A stretch of 64,000 nucleotides of DNA from Blastobasis lacticolella (lineage: Eukaryota; Arthropoda; Insecta; Lepidoptera; Blastobasidae): NCBI GenBank assembly GCA_905147135.1, contig LR990055.1, forward strand, positions 496,001 to 560,000, in the 5' to 3' direction. A program made the position numbers and the translations under genes. The notes under the pieces are model-generated. The model ran no database searches and was not told the DNA's origin. It saw nothing but the letters and a program-made list of their open reading frames with translations. Of this stretch, positions 50,424 through 61,625 are shown piece by piece (position 1 is the stretch's first letter; each line of letters starts with the position of its first letter).

Positions 50424-51244
50424 ACACTAAGAAAATCAATCAAGAAGTTTTTAAGACAAGAATAGTTTATTTATTTCTAGGACAGTTTTGCTTATTAGGA
50501 CGCAATATTACCCGTTTGATTTCCGACAAGTATATTATTACACAAATCCCATCAAGTGTTAGTATCGTAAAAGGTGACAAATAGATTCCGATTTTAGATT
50601 TTATTCATTACTCTTACACAGGACAATATTTGTGAAAAGATATCGTCAAATATAAAGGACTATACAAATTATTAGAAATATATCTCGTAGTAGATAATAT
50701 ACAAGCAATAAACAAGCAACAAACGGCTCCAGGCAGGTTCCCTTCCACCCGACCAACCGCAAACTCTCTTTACATTGATATGTACAAATACATGTTCCTG
50801 ACTACACGCACTACGCTCAAAAACCAACGCAATCCCATCCCAGCACAAAGGTTTGAGATATTAGCTGGAATCTCGGCAACTATTCTGTGCAATCCATTCT
50901 ACGCAGCCTCCGTTGGATAATTAATTTGGCTGTTTGTTTGCGAACTCGTCTGTTCATTTGTCATGTTCTCCTGGTAGCACGCACGTGGGATAGGGCATTT
51001 GTATTGTCGAGAATGTACGGTTTAAAGGGTTTGGTAGCGACGTATGTGTACTGTGTAGCCTTGAAGAGCCTAACCGCAGAACTGAGGGTTCGTTTTCGCA
51101 AGTATGTTCGTTTATTCGTTGTAGTTAATGACGTAATACAAAATAACAACCATGTAGGTATTGGATGTGCTTCTCTTGTTGTCTTGTCCTAGAAGGAGGT
51201 TCGTCGTAATAAAACCACCTCTGTTTTTACTCGCCACGAAGAAC
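50424..51244. other. No gene recognised
   Basis: A 101-codon plus ORF (50887-51192) shows no recognised domain; its antisense is also open. Nothing else assigned. Confidence 0.35.
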
Positions 51245-51410
51245 AGGAATGTTATAAGTTTGACGTGTGTATCTGTGGCTTTGTGTATCTGTCTGTGGCA
51301 TCGTAGCTGCCGAACGGATGGACCGATTTGGATGCGTTTTCTCTATTTCAAGACCAGTTTAATCGAGATGGTCCTAGCTTTGTCAGGTTCAGTCCATTTA
51401 GTTAAGTAGT
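51245..51410 (+). repeat. Repeat F2 copy
   Basis: GGAATGTTATAAGTTTGACGTGTGT, GCATCGTAGCTGCCGAACGG, GGACCGATTTGGATGCGTTT and CCAGTTTAATCGAGATGGTC (patterns). The end of the family (CTATCCGACTTTTTCCGTCTG) is displaced to 51668-51700, so other sequence, including a coding-repeat remnant, lies within it. Confidence 0.65.
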
Positions 51411-51539
51411 TCATATCTAAGTACATAATATAGCATTTATTACGTAGGATAATACATTGATACATACAGAATATACAAACTTAAAGCTACGGAGATACTA
51501 AATTTAAAAAATAAATTAACATAAAAAACAGACTCTAAA

Positions 51540-51650
51540 CCACTGCCAAGCGGAAGCATACCCAGAATGCTGGAGGAGTTACCTCTTTGAATGATTACAC
51601 TAATACGTTGTCCGAGGTACGCGCCAGTATATTCAGAAGTTTCATAAATA
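51540..51650 (-). pseudogene. Unclassified coding repeat, C-terminus (copy 3)
   Basis: The minus frame reads TGAYLGQRISVIIQRGNSSSILGMLPLGSG. This matches the QRIxxAxQRGNxxxxLGxxP pattern of copy 2. Stops and frame loss occur upstream. Confidence 0.55.
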
Positions 51651-51710
51651 GTTTAAATAAACTTGGTCGGTGGCTATCCGACTTTTTCCGTCTGTTAGGT
51701 TATTACGAAG

Positions 51711-52240
51711 GAAATATCTAGGATACCTACAGTAACTGATTTCGTAAAATAGACGCATAGCGAAAGTGAACAAATCGAGAAAGTAGACTAATGATTTTGG
51801 AGGGATTTAAAACATGACGATTTACATTATCTCAATGCTGCAAAAGCCATACAATTCGCTCGCATTACAGCACGATAAATAAAACCGTGAAAATAGAAAG
51901 AGCAAAGCAGAAAACCCCACGATATTGTAAAGTTTAAGAATTCAAACGCGTCACTTTGTGCATAACGCGGGCGCTGTTCCGCGGATGATCCGCATATATT
52001 TCCAATATCCGCGAGTTCCGCGGATGTACGGATGCACCAGAACTTCTCCAATATGCGCCTGAGGCTTTCACCGCATATGTTGGCGGGCTTTTCTGTTTTT
52101 CGCCTAAGGAATGGTTGGGTCTAGATTTTTGTGTTATGTTCTTACGTATGGATATTCGATTCGATGGCAGATTCTTACGGAAAGTTTAGGAGTGAGAAGT
52201 TGTAGATATTATTTCCTGAATTATGCTATTATAAAATTGT
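51711..52240. other. No gene recognised
   Basis: 51955-52075 is GC-richer with repeated CCGCGGATG words (TTCCGCGGATGATCCGCATA, GAGTTCCGCGGATGTACGGA), an irregular inverted cluster. No gene recognised. Confidence 0.35.
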
Positions 52241-52585
52241 GAGCGTTGGTGGCCGACCGGTTAGAGTATCCGACTCATAAGCCAGAGGTCCCGGGTTCGA
52301 ATCCCGCTCCGGCCATGTACCAATGCAAGTTTTCTGAGTACTAACCGATGCTCTTACGGTGAGGGAAAACATCGTGATGAAACCTGCACATTCAGGCGAC
52401 TAGATGTGTAACCATGATCCAATCTGGTCAGGTTCCCCTGGTAGCAGGGTCATGGAGGTCAGATGGCAGTCGCTCCACTATAATTACCTGACCTGCCAAA
52501 TCCTGAATCATGGTCAAGGCGGACCCCGGACCCTCGTGCGCGAGATCACAACCAGGGTATTAACGCCAAGATGATTCTTTTTATT
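52241..52585 (+). mobile_element. SINE-A, reference full-length copy
   Basis: The tRNA-derived head begins GAGCGTTGGTGGCCGACCGG (A box region), has an ACTCATAAG anticodon-loop-like segment and an exact B box GGTTCGAATCC at 52294-52304, then CCGCTCCGGCCATGTAC. The body continues TTCTGAGTACTAACCGATGC, GTGAGGGAAAACATCGTGAT, CAATCTGGTCAGGTTCCCCT, CACTATAATTACCTGACCTG, CCTCGTGCGCGAGATCACAA and ends TTAACGCCAAGATGATTC. The head looks like a Ser/Leu-type tRNA but with a CAT-containing loop; the cloverleaf is not complete, so it is a SINE, not a tRNA gene. At least ten partial copies occur in the window. Confidence 0.85.
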
Positions 52586-53112
52586 TTTCTGCTATTATAC
52601 AAAGCGCAATCCTTTAGCAAACTATTGACACCTGTATAGGAATAGAATGGTTTATTTCATACTTCATGCACACACAGACAACTTAAACAAACATTTGTAT
52701 AGAGGTTGACTTAGTAATTAATTAACTATGTAGGTAGGTAAACACAGCTACCAGTATGACAACCCTGCGTAATGAAGCCGCATGTGTGTGTGTGTGTGTG
52801 TGCAAGCTATATAATCTGTGCTTGGAATCAAAGAGTTGTGTGTTCCTCAAACATTACAATAATGCACAGAGCTGTACCGAACAAACTACTAAATACTCTT
52901 TTTATCTGGCGCTTCGTACGCACGTTTTCATTGGTATAAATGGTAACAACATTTAATTTAGTTCAACTTAGTTGCAGTACGAGAAAAGTAGAAAAGCAGT
53001 AAACAATTTTTCATAAACCTCAGACTTCACTCATTTAAATAGCACATCGCAGTATTCTACATATCGTTAAGAACGCTCTCTCTTGTCTTGTATGTGTCTA
53101 AATGTCCTGGAA
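52586..53112. other. No gene; (TG)n microsatellite
   Basis: TGTGTGTGTGTGTGTG lies at about 52783-52802. The rest is unassigned. Confidence 0.4.
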
Positions 53113-53517
53113 CCTGGGCTTCGATTCTGGTACGGAAATCGTCTCAGTTGCAGTAACATTACAATTGCATCGCATGTCAAACGTGTGATTGTTATTCAAA
53201 TGACAAAATTGTTGGGTTGCAACTTTCATGAGTTCGAACTTTTCCACAATTCGTTTTCTGGTACTTTAGTTGCGTTATGGTTTTATATGGGTGTTGGTAC
53301 GCCAATAAATAAATAAATAACTAAGTTGCATCTTTCTTATTTGTCAAACTTCCTTCAATTCTGTCAACGAAAACTTGTCAAAGGTCGAACAATGATTTAA
53401 CTGCAATTTAATTGGGATGATGCTGGGACTGACTCGATACCTCGACGTAGTTATAGTAACATCAGAGTTACATTGCAACATAATAACAACTGCATTGCAC
53501 ACCAGAATCGGTACCCT
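53113..53517. mobile_element. MITE-like element M3, copy 2
   Basis: Same text as 18767-19140 with better ends: CGATTCTGGTACGGAAATCG on the left and GCATTGCACACCAGAATCGG on the right form short TIRs (CGATTCTGGT/ACCAGAATCG). The AATAAATAAATAAATAA in the middle has one more unit than copy 1. Confidence 0.7.
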
Positions 53518-53904
53518 GTATCCCTTATTACACGTAGGTATACATGCGTAGCGTATGAACCAATTGACTCCATAACTGTCTAACGTAGAGTTTACGACGC
53601 AACAAACAATCTCGGCCGCAGTCTCTGTTAACAGCGCCATCTGTTGACGACGTGCTTGTAATTATAATGTTGGTGGGTAGGAGCGAGATTATGGTGGGAC
53701 ATCATAATATTAAATAAAGCGTACATACAACATGTGGTGTAGAGGAATTAAATTATTCCGATTATTACCAGTCATTATCAGTTAACGGGCACTAGTCAAG
53801 GTTATGTATTTTAAAAGGATACGTATACTGATTGAAATCCTGTATCAAATTAGTAACCTCCTCACTGTTCGAAAGATATAATTGCTTCTAACAACACTAC
53901 ACAA

Positions 53905-54275
53905 TACAACACAATGGGGAATGTTCCAAGGAACTTTTCGATCTGGTGCCGACAGCACAATTCCGCCATCGCACCACCCGCAGTGGGCTTGGTACTCATC
54001 CCCACTACGTACACATCTGTTGGTCACCACGCGAAGGTTCGAAAGAACGTTTCTCGCTCGTACGATTCGGATGTGGAATGAGCTCCCAGCCAAATTTTTT
54101 CCTTTGGACTATGACATGGGATCGTTCAAGAGGTATATTAGAGGTCTTTTTAGAGGCGGGCAACACATTGGTGACTCCCCTGGTGTTGCTGATGTCCATA
54201 GGCGGCGGTGACCACTTTCCATCAGGTGGCCCGCTTGCCTGTTTGGTTACTGTGTAAGACAAAAAAAAACTCAAA
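53905..54275 (+). pseudogene. LINE-J1 RT C-terminus with poly-A
   Basis: The first frame (about 53915-54030) encodes LVPTAQFRHRTTRSGLGTHP. After a frame change the second reads FERTFLARTIRMWNELPAKF and DYDMGSFKRYIRGLFRGG to a stop at 54211. The 3' UTR GATGTCCATAGGCGGCGGTG, CATCAGGTGGCCCGCTTGCC and an A8 run close the element. Most of ORF2 is missing. Confidence 0.8.
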
Positions 54276-55264
54276 CAAAAGAACGAAATACATAATATGG
54301 GGCTCTGTATCAAAAAGTACGTTTGCGAGTCACCAATTTTTATCTCAGTCGACGTATCTATTATATACCGTTTGTCGAAAATATAAAGAAATTTTATTAA
54401 ATTAAATTTTCGACCAACGGTATGGTGATTGTAAAAACCTTTTAACTACAGAAATGGCTACATAGTAAAAGTTACGAAGTAATTGAGCCTTCATTGAAGC
54501 GTACTGTTTATTAGTTCATGTACCACAATCAAAAACACACAAACATGCATACACATTCGCGCACACACACATGCGCGCGCACACATACAAACGCACGCAC
54601 ACACATATACTCGCGAGCAATTTATTTTAATTATGTACCCACTTAACCCCGACAAAAGAAATTCTTCAACTAAAACCAGGTACGAAACTCAGCTACCAAT
54701 GCAGCTGAAATTTAATATCATCGTATTTTTCTACCATAGGTACTTCACAAAACGTTTAATTGTTTTTTATCTGACTGGACCTCTAAATGGTCACTCGCAT
54801 TCCACAACAAACCTCTTCAAGGTTGCCTCTCCCATCCATTCATTTGCCGTCCCTAAACCGGTACGACCCTGACACCTCAAAGCCTACAATCTCGTAAAGC
54901 AGAGCCTTAGGCTTAACCCAGTAACGCATAACTCGGGAACCGTATTAACCCACCACGCGTCGAGTTACGGCCAATTCGGCCCTCGGTAGCAGATGTGCCT
55001 AATGCGATGACTGTGCTGATATACGCTGATGTTAGGCAGCGAGTTATGGGTTAAGATTTCTATTACGGGGAATAATTATTCCTGTGTAAAACAAGCTTTC
55101 CACTCGCGGTTCCGTGAGCGTGGATCATTTATATCATCCGAGGTTGTCAGTGGAGGGGAATAAAAATTGCTTATGTCCATCCTCAGGGGTTAAATTATCT
55201 CCATGTTGAGTTTTATCAAAATCGGTGCAGTGGTTTAGCCGTGAAAGAGTAACGTACATAAAGA
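54276..55264. other. No gene; CA-rich microsatellite and inverted patch
   Basis: 54535-54612 is an irregular (CA/CG)n tract (ACACACACATGCGCGCGCAC). CTTAACCCAGTAACGCATAA (54911-54930) and TTATGGGTTAAG (55043-55054) are inverted words about 110 bp apart. 55195-55265 (TTATCAAAATCGGTGCAGTG, GGTTTAGCCGTGAAAGAGTA) is Helitron-like text. Confidence 0.4.
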
Positions 55265-55432
55265 GGTTTTTTTTTTTCAAATTAGACTCAGGCGTTTGAC
55301 CGCCATCTCACCTAGTGGTAAGTGAAGATGCGGTTGAAGATGCCTGTCTAGGAACAGCCTATTCACTCTAGTCTTGAAGGCATCGAGATTATAGTGATCA
55401 GGGAAGACACTTTCGCGTTAATAATGTTAGTA
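55265..55432 (-). repeat. LINE-J2 3' end
   Basis: The T11 run at 55267-55277 (inverted poly-A), then CCATCTCACCTAGTGGTAAG, ATGCCTGTCTAGGAACAGCC, TATTCACTCTAGTCTTGAAG and ATTATAGTGATCAGGGAAGA parallel 27975-28085. Confidence 0.7.
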
Positions 55433-55736
55433 GGGATGTGTAAGTATAAACCGTAGGATTTTAGACATAATCCGGTTTTCACGATACACCTAGAATTACC
55501 TATTGCATAACACCAACATTTTCGGCCCGTCTGGTAGTGTGACGATGGTATAACAAGTATAACATTAAAAATAATTACAGTAGTGCAAATATCACAGGAA
55601 GACACAACCTACTGCAGACCTAATACAAATAGAAGTAGTGAAGTCAAATCTTAAAAATAGAAGGTAAGCGTTAGATTTTTTAATGGGGAGAGGCAAAACA
55701 AGCGAGCCTCTCATGGTAGGCAATATTATCTTTATA
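55433..55736. other. No gene recognised
   Basis: Nothing assigned in these 300 bp. Confidence 0.3.
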
Positions 55737-56053
55737 TATATAATTCTTCTGTGAGTGTGTATGTCACTGAACTTCTCTCAAACGACTGGACCGATTTTGG
55801 TGACATTTTTTGTGTGTGTTCAAGGGGATCTGGGAATGGTTTAGATTCACAATTTTGTAAAAAAAGTTTGAAATTTTGAACGCACGAACCGATTTCCACG
55901 GGTTTGCATTCGTTGGAAAGGTCTCGGGCTCCGTGAGGTTTATAGCAAAGAAAATTCTGGAAAAATTTGAAAAGAAAAGCGGGAAAATCGTGTAGGGTAG
56001 GTGTAGGGTAGGTTAGAACGCTACGCGAACGAAGTCGCGCCGGGTCCACTAGT
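55737..56053 (+). mobile_element. Helitron-like non-autonomous element
   Basis: Starts TATATATAATTCTTCTGTGA, runs through CTTCTCTCAAACGACTGGAC, CCGATTTTGGTGACATTTTT and GTTTGCATTCGTTGGAAAGG, and ends AACGCTACGCGAACGAAGTC then GCGCCGGGTCCACTAGT. A CTAGT terminus, no TIRs and this phrase order are usual for lepidopteran Helitron derivatives. F4 follows directly. Confidence 0.65.
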
Positions 56054-56054
56054 A

Positions 56055-56322
56055 TATCATCATCACAGCCCGTAACAGTCCACTGCAGGACTAAGGGCCT
56101 CTCCCAAGAAAGGGGAGGTTATTGCCATAATCTCCACGCTTGGCAGGCGGGTTGAAGATCGCAGTGTTTAAATATATCAATGGAAAATGCTGCTGCCCAT
56201 TTTTCAGACTACGGAGACTTTTGATCTTTTGCCTCGAAAACATTAGTCGCCTTGTACGACACCCATGAGCGTAAGGGGTTGGTACCATTCTACTCTGCCG
56301 GTCACCACACGGCCAGCGTATA
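56055..56322 (-). repeat. Repeat F4 copy, minus strand
   Basis: TCATCATCACAGCCCGTAAC, AGTCCACTGCAGGACTAAGG, GGCAGGCGGGTTGAAGATCG, GCCTCGAAAACATTAGTCGC and TCTGCCGGTCACCACACGGC. Complete family order. Confidence 0.75.
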
Positions 56323-57104
56323 TAATAATATAATAATAATAATATAATAAATGATTTATTTCGATTTTAAGTTTACACATCTAATTTAGGTGGAGATCTC
56401 CTATTAAGTATATAAATACTTGTATCAGGAGAATCTCCCTCTTTTACATAATTAAATTTCACTAGATAACATTCGTGACCAAAACAAAGCTTAAATTAAA
56501 TACAAAACTTACAATCAAATTATATTGTTATGTGCGTATGTGCGCACATTGTGTACGTGTATGTGTGTGTGTGTGTGAGTGAGTGTGTGTGTGCGTGTGT
56601 GTGTGTCTGTGTGTGTTTGCTTGCATGTGAATAATATATAGCACTATACTGTCCATATTACCCGGAAGATTCCGATATCACCGATAATGCCCGATCTCTC
56701 ACATCGTGCTCCTCATATTACTTCATTCCTACGAGGTAATATGGGTCAAGGCTATCCTGCCCAAGGCCAGGTGGATTAGGACCTTTTTCCCTTACCACAA
56801 TGAAATTTGTTCTCAAGAAAAAGGGTGCCCGGAAAAGATTGGTCGTAGTGACGAGGACATTTTTGAAACTATGGCCATTCATTCGTTTTGTCATTTTTTT
56901 AAGCATATATTTTATTTTTATATCATTTTCAAGATATTAAAGGTGTATCCCGGGTTTCGTATCGCGGACGTTTGTTGACGAATAGCGTACCGTGTCGTAG
57001 TTATACCGTGACCATGATGCATGTCTTTTTTGTTTTCTTTTTTATATGGCCCAACATACTATCCAAGTAACCGTTGTCCGCTCGATGGTGCTGTGGTGCC
57101 TAGT
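56323..57104. other. No gene; (TG)n microsatellite
   Basis: An AATAATAATAT run at 56325-56350, a hairpin-like GGAGATCTCCTATTAAGTAT / ATACTTGTATCAGGAGAATC pair at 56392-56435, and a long impure (TG)n tract at 56555-56625. A 90-codon plus ORF (56706-56978) has no recognised domain. Confidence 0.4.
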
Positions 57105-57240
57105 ATTCATTTTATATTATAATTGTGACGTTCATAAGTGTTTGTAAAAACCTAAACTGAATAAACGTATTTGAGTTTGAGTTTGAGTTTGAAATGCATC
57201 GACACAGTTGCATGATGAATGCAACTGTGTCGAAATATCG
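57105..57240 (+). repeat. LINE 3' tail followed by a perfect hairpin
   Basis: GTGACGTTCATAAGTGTTTG, AACCTAAACTGAATAAACG and (TTTGAG)n form a LINE tail like that at 40565-40648. Directly after it CGACACAGTTGCAT (57200-57213) pairs perfectly with ATGCAACTGTGTCG (57219-57232) around GATGA. Confidence 0.6.
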
Positions 57241-57444
57241 GGCTACTCGTCAACAAAGGTACGCAGTAGGAAACCCGGAACATACCTTTTTTATGTGTGA
57301 TAATAACCACGATAGTTTAAAATATGATTTCAACATTTCTGTGAAAATGGAAAAATCGTTCACTAGATACTTGAGAAGGCTCTCGATCAAGATGGACTGA
57401 AGGTACTAAGATGACAGGGTTCGAAACAATTTGCATGGGATGAT

Positions 57445-57508
57445 AAAGGGATAAGTCCGCCTTTGTACTATTTTGTGCATGAAGATTTAATAAATAAATA
57501 AATAAGTC
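57445..57508 (+). repeat. LINE 3' UTR tail
   Basis: AAGTCCGCCTTTGTACTATT, TTGTGCATGAAGATTTAATA and the TAAATAAATAAATAAG tail match 43590-43640. Confidence 0.55.
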
Positions 57509-58344
57509 CGAATTGCACGAGTGCGATTAAAACACTACTTTATTTGTCATACCTAAAATAAGTTCTCAAATGAACAATATTTTTTATTTAAATATAACAA
57601 GCTTTTATCGCGAGGTACTCATCAAGACCGTTCCAAAGTGTAATTTTGGCAATGCATAGTATGCAGTTTGTGGCGTTCCGTCGGGCGACGTACAGTCGTA
57701 CGCATAAATTGTGTAAGATACATGTACGTAAACCTGTACAATAAAAGTACAAAGCTGCTTACCCAACCATCACAACCATAAAAAACTATCAACCCTCTCT
57801 ACCATCTACTCCCAAAATAAAACAACAGCCAACTCATAAAGAATGTACCTCATACATTACTCGTTTCCCAATTAAATATTTATCCGTACCGTACTAAAAC
57901 TGCAATGAAGAGGGTAAAGCGTCATAAATAACGAAACCAGAGCTGTTCCTGTGCATATCTAATTTATTTTTATAATATTTACAGTTTCATTTCCCGCGTA
58001 TGGTTTACGAGTTCTCTCTTTTCCCGTAGTTTATGCGGCAAATGTGTTAGCAATAAAGTTCAAAATCGGTACACAAGAACTATAAATGAGAAAACCTACA
58101 GCTATAACGTTAATTTAAATGGTTTGTTGCTTCCATACGTTTTATAATGCTGTTTACTTATTTTAATATTTGCAATAATGTTGAGACATTCGACACACTG
58201 TCATATGATCGTGTCACAGCACTAGTAAGCAAGCGTGCACATCCCTAAATTGTCTCTCTCTCTCTTGTGTGGTTAGCCGAATCAACATGGCGTTATATCT
58301 AATGAATATATTAATTTATATGTTATATGTTAAGTTATATGAAT
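57509..58344. other. No gene recognised
   Basis: AT-rich, short ORFs only. CTCTCTCTCTCTTG near 58253 is a small microsatellite. Confidence 0.35.
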
Positions 58345-58522
58345 TTTAATTTCTGTTACGGGTCTGGGTGTTCTATGTATAATAAGTATGTATTTAAAAG
58401 TATTTAAGTAGTATATCAGTTATCTAGCACCCATAGCACAAGCTTTGCTTAGTTTGGGGCTAGATGGCGCTGTGTGAATTTGTCCACGAATATTTATTTA
58501 TTTTATTTATCTGTATCGCGTG
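58345..58522 (+). repeat. SINE-B, 5'-truncated
   Basis: GAATTTTAATTTCTGTTACG, GGTCTGGGTGTTCTATGTAT, ATCAGTTATCTAGCACCCAT, GGGGCTAGATGGCGCTGTGT and the TATTTATTTATTTTATTTAT tail. The tRNA-like head is missing. Confidence 0.7.
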
Positions 58523-58829
58523 AACTTAAAAAATAAATAATAAAGCGTGTCAAGTAAATTCAATGTTTAATTCCTTACTATCATATTATACACAACGTAA
58601 TATAACACATACTAGTGACTTCTGCTTTCATTGATGTTTATACTTATTTTCCATTGCCGCTTCTAGTGCTACGTTACGTACTCTGTAATGTCTTTACAAA
58701 TGTAAAGTATATTAGATATTTACCAAAAGTGTTTATTAAACATTTACAGATTATAAAAATGATATAAATAGCTACAGACTACTAATTACAAATTTACAAC
58801 TAAACAAATAAAGTAAGTAAAACAAACCT
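58523..58829. other. No gene recognised
   Basis: AT-rich, nothing assigned. Confidence 0.3.
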
Positions 58830-59640
58830 ATAGATAAAAAAATTGTCCCAGGTCCACGGTATTAGGATTGCCCCGCTGGAAGGCGAGGCTAATTCGCTCT
58901 CCGAAGTAGAGGCCAGCCTTCTGGTCTTTAGTAACATCGACGAAACAGAGAGTGTGCGCCTGGTCCCCACGGCTTAAGGGTTTCCACGCCAAATGGCGAA
59001 AATATGTGGTTCTCACCAAGACTCGCGTATTTGCGCTTGCGGCGTTTTTAGCTGAGGCTGCACCGGCCCCAGGATGACACGCGGTTACTGGAAGATGGGG
59101 CTGTGCGAGGGGGGGGGGGGGGGTATCGACACACGTGGCATCTCAGACCAAAGGTCGTCCAGCTTCCAGGGCGTGAGTGTCATCCCGTCGGCCTTCTACC
59201 GTTATTACGAAACCGCTTGGCTGTAGCACCACGGGTGCTCCAGCGGAGGTGAAGGCCCGGCGGATGATATCATTTCGGTCCGCGTGCCGAGGACCGCGCC
59301 CAGCACCCCTGCTGCACGACAGGCCATGGTGGCCAAGATGATCAACAAGATGACCACAATGGCATAGGTGCGGAGCACTGCAAGGCGCAGGGCCGTGACG
59401 ATCCTAAACGTGGCGCGGTCGAGAAATGTGCCAATATTTTTTGAGGGCTTTGCCTGAAGCCAGAGGCCCGATTTCCACTCGCCAGCAGACGGGCACGCTC
59501 TGCAGAGTTGGTTGATGCGCTTAAAAGGTTGTTTCGGGCTGCAGAGAGGCTCGTCCCATAGCCGCTGGAAACAGGAATTTGTCGGGAGCTCGGCCTCTGG
59601 ACAAGCCACGTGCCAAGCGTATTTGGCTTCGGTAGATTAC
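58830..59640 (-). pseudogene. Unclassified coding repeat, longest copy (copy 4)
   Basis: A GC-rich island in AT-rich DNA. The minus frame 59609-59205 encodes 134 residues with a Cys-containing NQLCRACPSAGEW motif, a hydrophobic segment YAIVVILLIILATMACRAAG (possible membrane helix) and a Pro-rich end. After a degraded gap (with a G15 run at about 59109-59123) the frame at 59019-58828 reads VDVTKDQKAGLYFGERISLA and FQRGNPNTVDLG, the motif shared with copies 1-3. Probably one dispersed element, now broken. Function not recognised; retroelement origin is inferred from copy number only. Confidence 0.5.
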
Positions 59641-60399
59641 ACCGTAGTAAAATTCCCTAGTTTAGATAATAATTTCCACACTGCACTGAGGACAGAAAAG
59701 CTGGCAGGGACACACCTGAAACTTTCCTAACTCTAGACCTCTATATCGGATGCCTGATTCCAAGATGAATTATCGAGATTATTAGATATTATAATAATTG
59801 ATCAGAGAGACCCTAAAATTACGCTAGATTTGAATAGCATGTCTCCATATTCCATACTTGTTTCCACAAGATAATTCGTTCAGGAGCTCCAACATAGATA
59901 ACAAGTAAGTAGTACAAAAACTAAAACCCCCGACTGCTATGGAAAACTGAAAACTGTACATATTTAAAAAAAAATCCATTCGAATTTTTTTGTAATTGCT
60001 ATTTTTATTTTGAATGTTTGATACCCCACTCGGTCAGTTTTAGTGAGAAAATATTTTCGAAAGTCACAATATGGCACCTCTTAAAATTAATTTGGTGGTT
60101 AAAATAGATATGTACCTAGATATAGTGAAAAATTTGTATGGCAATTTCTCACCCCTTCTAACCAGAAGTTGAAAATAAAGATGATGAATAACATCAGAAG
60201 GAGGGTGGAAATTACTAAATCTTAAAAACGGCAAAGATAGCGTAGGAGATGATGCCAACCATAACGATAATGTTTATTCTAATTTATGTTGTCCCATGGT
60301 GTCAGGTTACGTGACTCATATGGGGCCCGGAAAATAGCGGTTATTTTGTGCTGTGCAGAACCGCTGAAAAAATAATAATACTGCAATAGAACTTTTTTA
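59641..60399. other. No gene recognised
   Basis: AT-rich with an A9 run near 59975. A 64-codon minus ORF (60064-60258) is unassigned. Confidence 0.35.
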
Positions 60400-60615
60400 T
60401 ACAACTCAGTGACAAACGCACACTAAGGTTGTGGAATGAACTACCCGGAGAGTACAACATGGAGTTCTTCAAGAAAGGGGTTATAAGGTTTTTACGGGGT
60501 CGGCAACGCGTGGGTGATGCCCCTGGTATTGCAAACGTCCATAGGCTGCGGTGACTACTTACCATCAGGCAGACCGTAAGCTTGTTTGCCACCTTTGTGG
60601 TATAAAAAAAAACGA
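60400..60615 (+). pseudogene. LINE-J1-type RT C-terminus with poly-A
   Basis: The plus frame reads RTLRLWNELPGEYNMEFFKK, then GVIRFLRGRQRVGDAPGIAN to VHRLR and a stop, then CCATCAGGCAGACCGTAAGC, TTGTTTGCCACC and an A9 run at 60605-60613. Opening TATACAACTCAGTGACAAAC is F3-like, so the LINE may have landed in F3. Confidence 0.75.
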
Positions 60616-61437
60616 GCAGATAGCCCACCTAATGGTAAGCGGTAAATGTCGCCCGTAACATCTACTCGGTAGGAAACAGTCCCCTTTCATTTTAGCAGGT
60701 GCGTGCAAGAAAATTCAAGAAATTGTGATATCGTCTATCGGTACTAGATAGGAATTTGCAGAAACATACTGAATTTTACGGGTCTGCAACTTACCACAGT
60801 TGTAAAAGAGATAGGCAGCGCACGTGAGAGCTGGAATGGATGCGAGCAGTTTCAAAAACAGGGCCACCGAACCGTAACGCCCATGGCAATTAAGTTTCGC
60901 AACCAGTCAGATTCCCTGTTCAAAAACTATCTTCTAAATAAGAGGGTGAATAAGAGAGTATAGCCAAACCTCCCCTTTCATGGCCCTACAGCACACAGCC
61001 TCCACAGGTCGCCGCACTGGCGCCACTCGTCCAAGCTGACTCATTCACAGTGACGCCATGTTACCTATCCTCGCGAAAATGTTTATTTTGTCTGCACAAG
61101 AACGCTGTTAAATCACAAAGTGAATTTATTTTTTTATTGTCAACGGGGGCACGTGGTCAGACTCTTCCAGGTGATGGAAAGCGTTCACCGTTGTCCAGGA
61201 CATAAGGAACCTAAGAGTAGTGTCTGCGGCCTTCGAGCTACCAGTACACAAACCTCTTGAGAACCCTGAGTTAAAGCGTAAAAAGGTTTGCGATTGTCGT
61301 ACGTTAGCCAGGTGGATGTCAGGTATTTAGACGTTGTGCATCTCTCAAATCCTTCCAATATCCAGGCCATCTCTCCCATAAAAATTGTCAAGCCGCAATT
61401 TAATAACCTATATTCTCCCCGTATTAAATAAATCATC
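60616..61437. other. No gene; LINE 3'-end crumb at 61130-61210
   Basis: TTTTTTTATTGTCAACGGGG and TCCAGGTGATGGAAAGCGTT, CACCGTTGTCCAGGACATAA are LINE 3' text in minus orientation. The rest is unassigned. Confidence 0.35.
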
Positions 61438-61625
61438 TTGTCATTAATGTCCCGGTTGTGCTCTCGTGCATGAGGACCTGGAGTCCGCCTTGACCATGAT
61501 GCAGGACTTGGCGGATCAGGTAATTACAGTAGAGCGACTGCCATCTAAGTTCCGTGACGCTGCTACAAGAGAATCTGACTATATTGGATCATGGTTACAC
61601 ATTCAGTCACCTGATCAAACAAGAC
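61438..61625 (-). repeat. SINE-A fragment
   Basis: TTGTCATTAATGTCCCGGTT, CTCTCGTGCATGAGGACCTG, CCTTGACCATGATGCAGGAC, TAGAGCGACTGCCATCTAAG and GGATCATGGTTACACATTCA. The head-proximal half is absent. Confidence 0.7.

Noticed and set aside
52241..52320. tRNA gene
   Set aside because: A and B boxes are present, but the cloverleaf is incomplete and the same head is followed by a conserved 270-bp body in many copies, so it is a SINE.
54535..54615. CA-rich tract as a functional element
   Set aside because: Irregular simple repeat with no associated gene; treated as a microsatellite.
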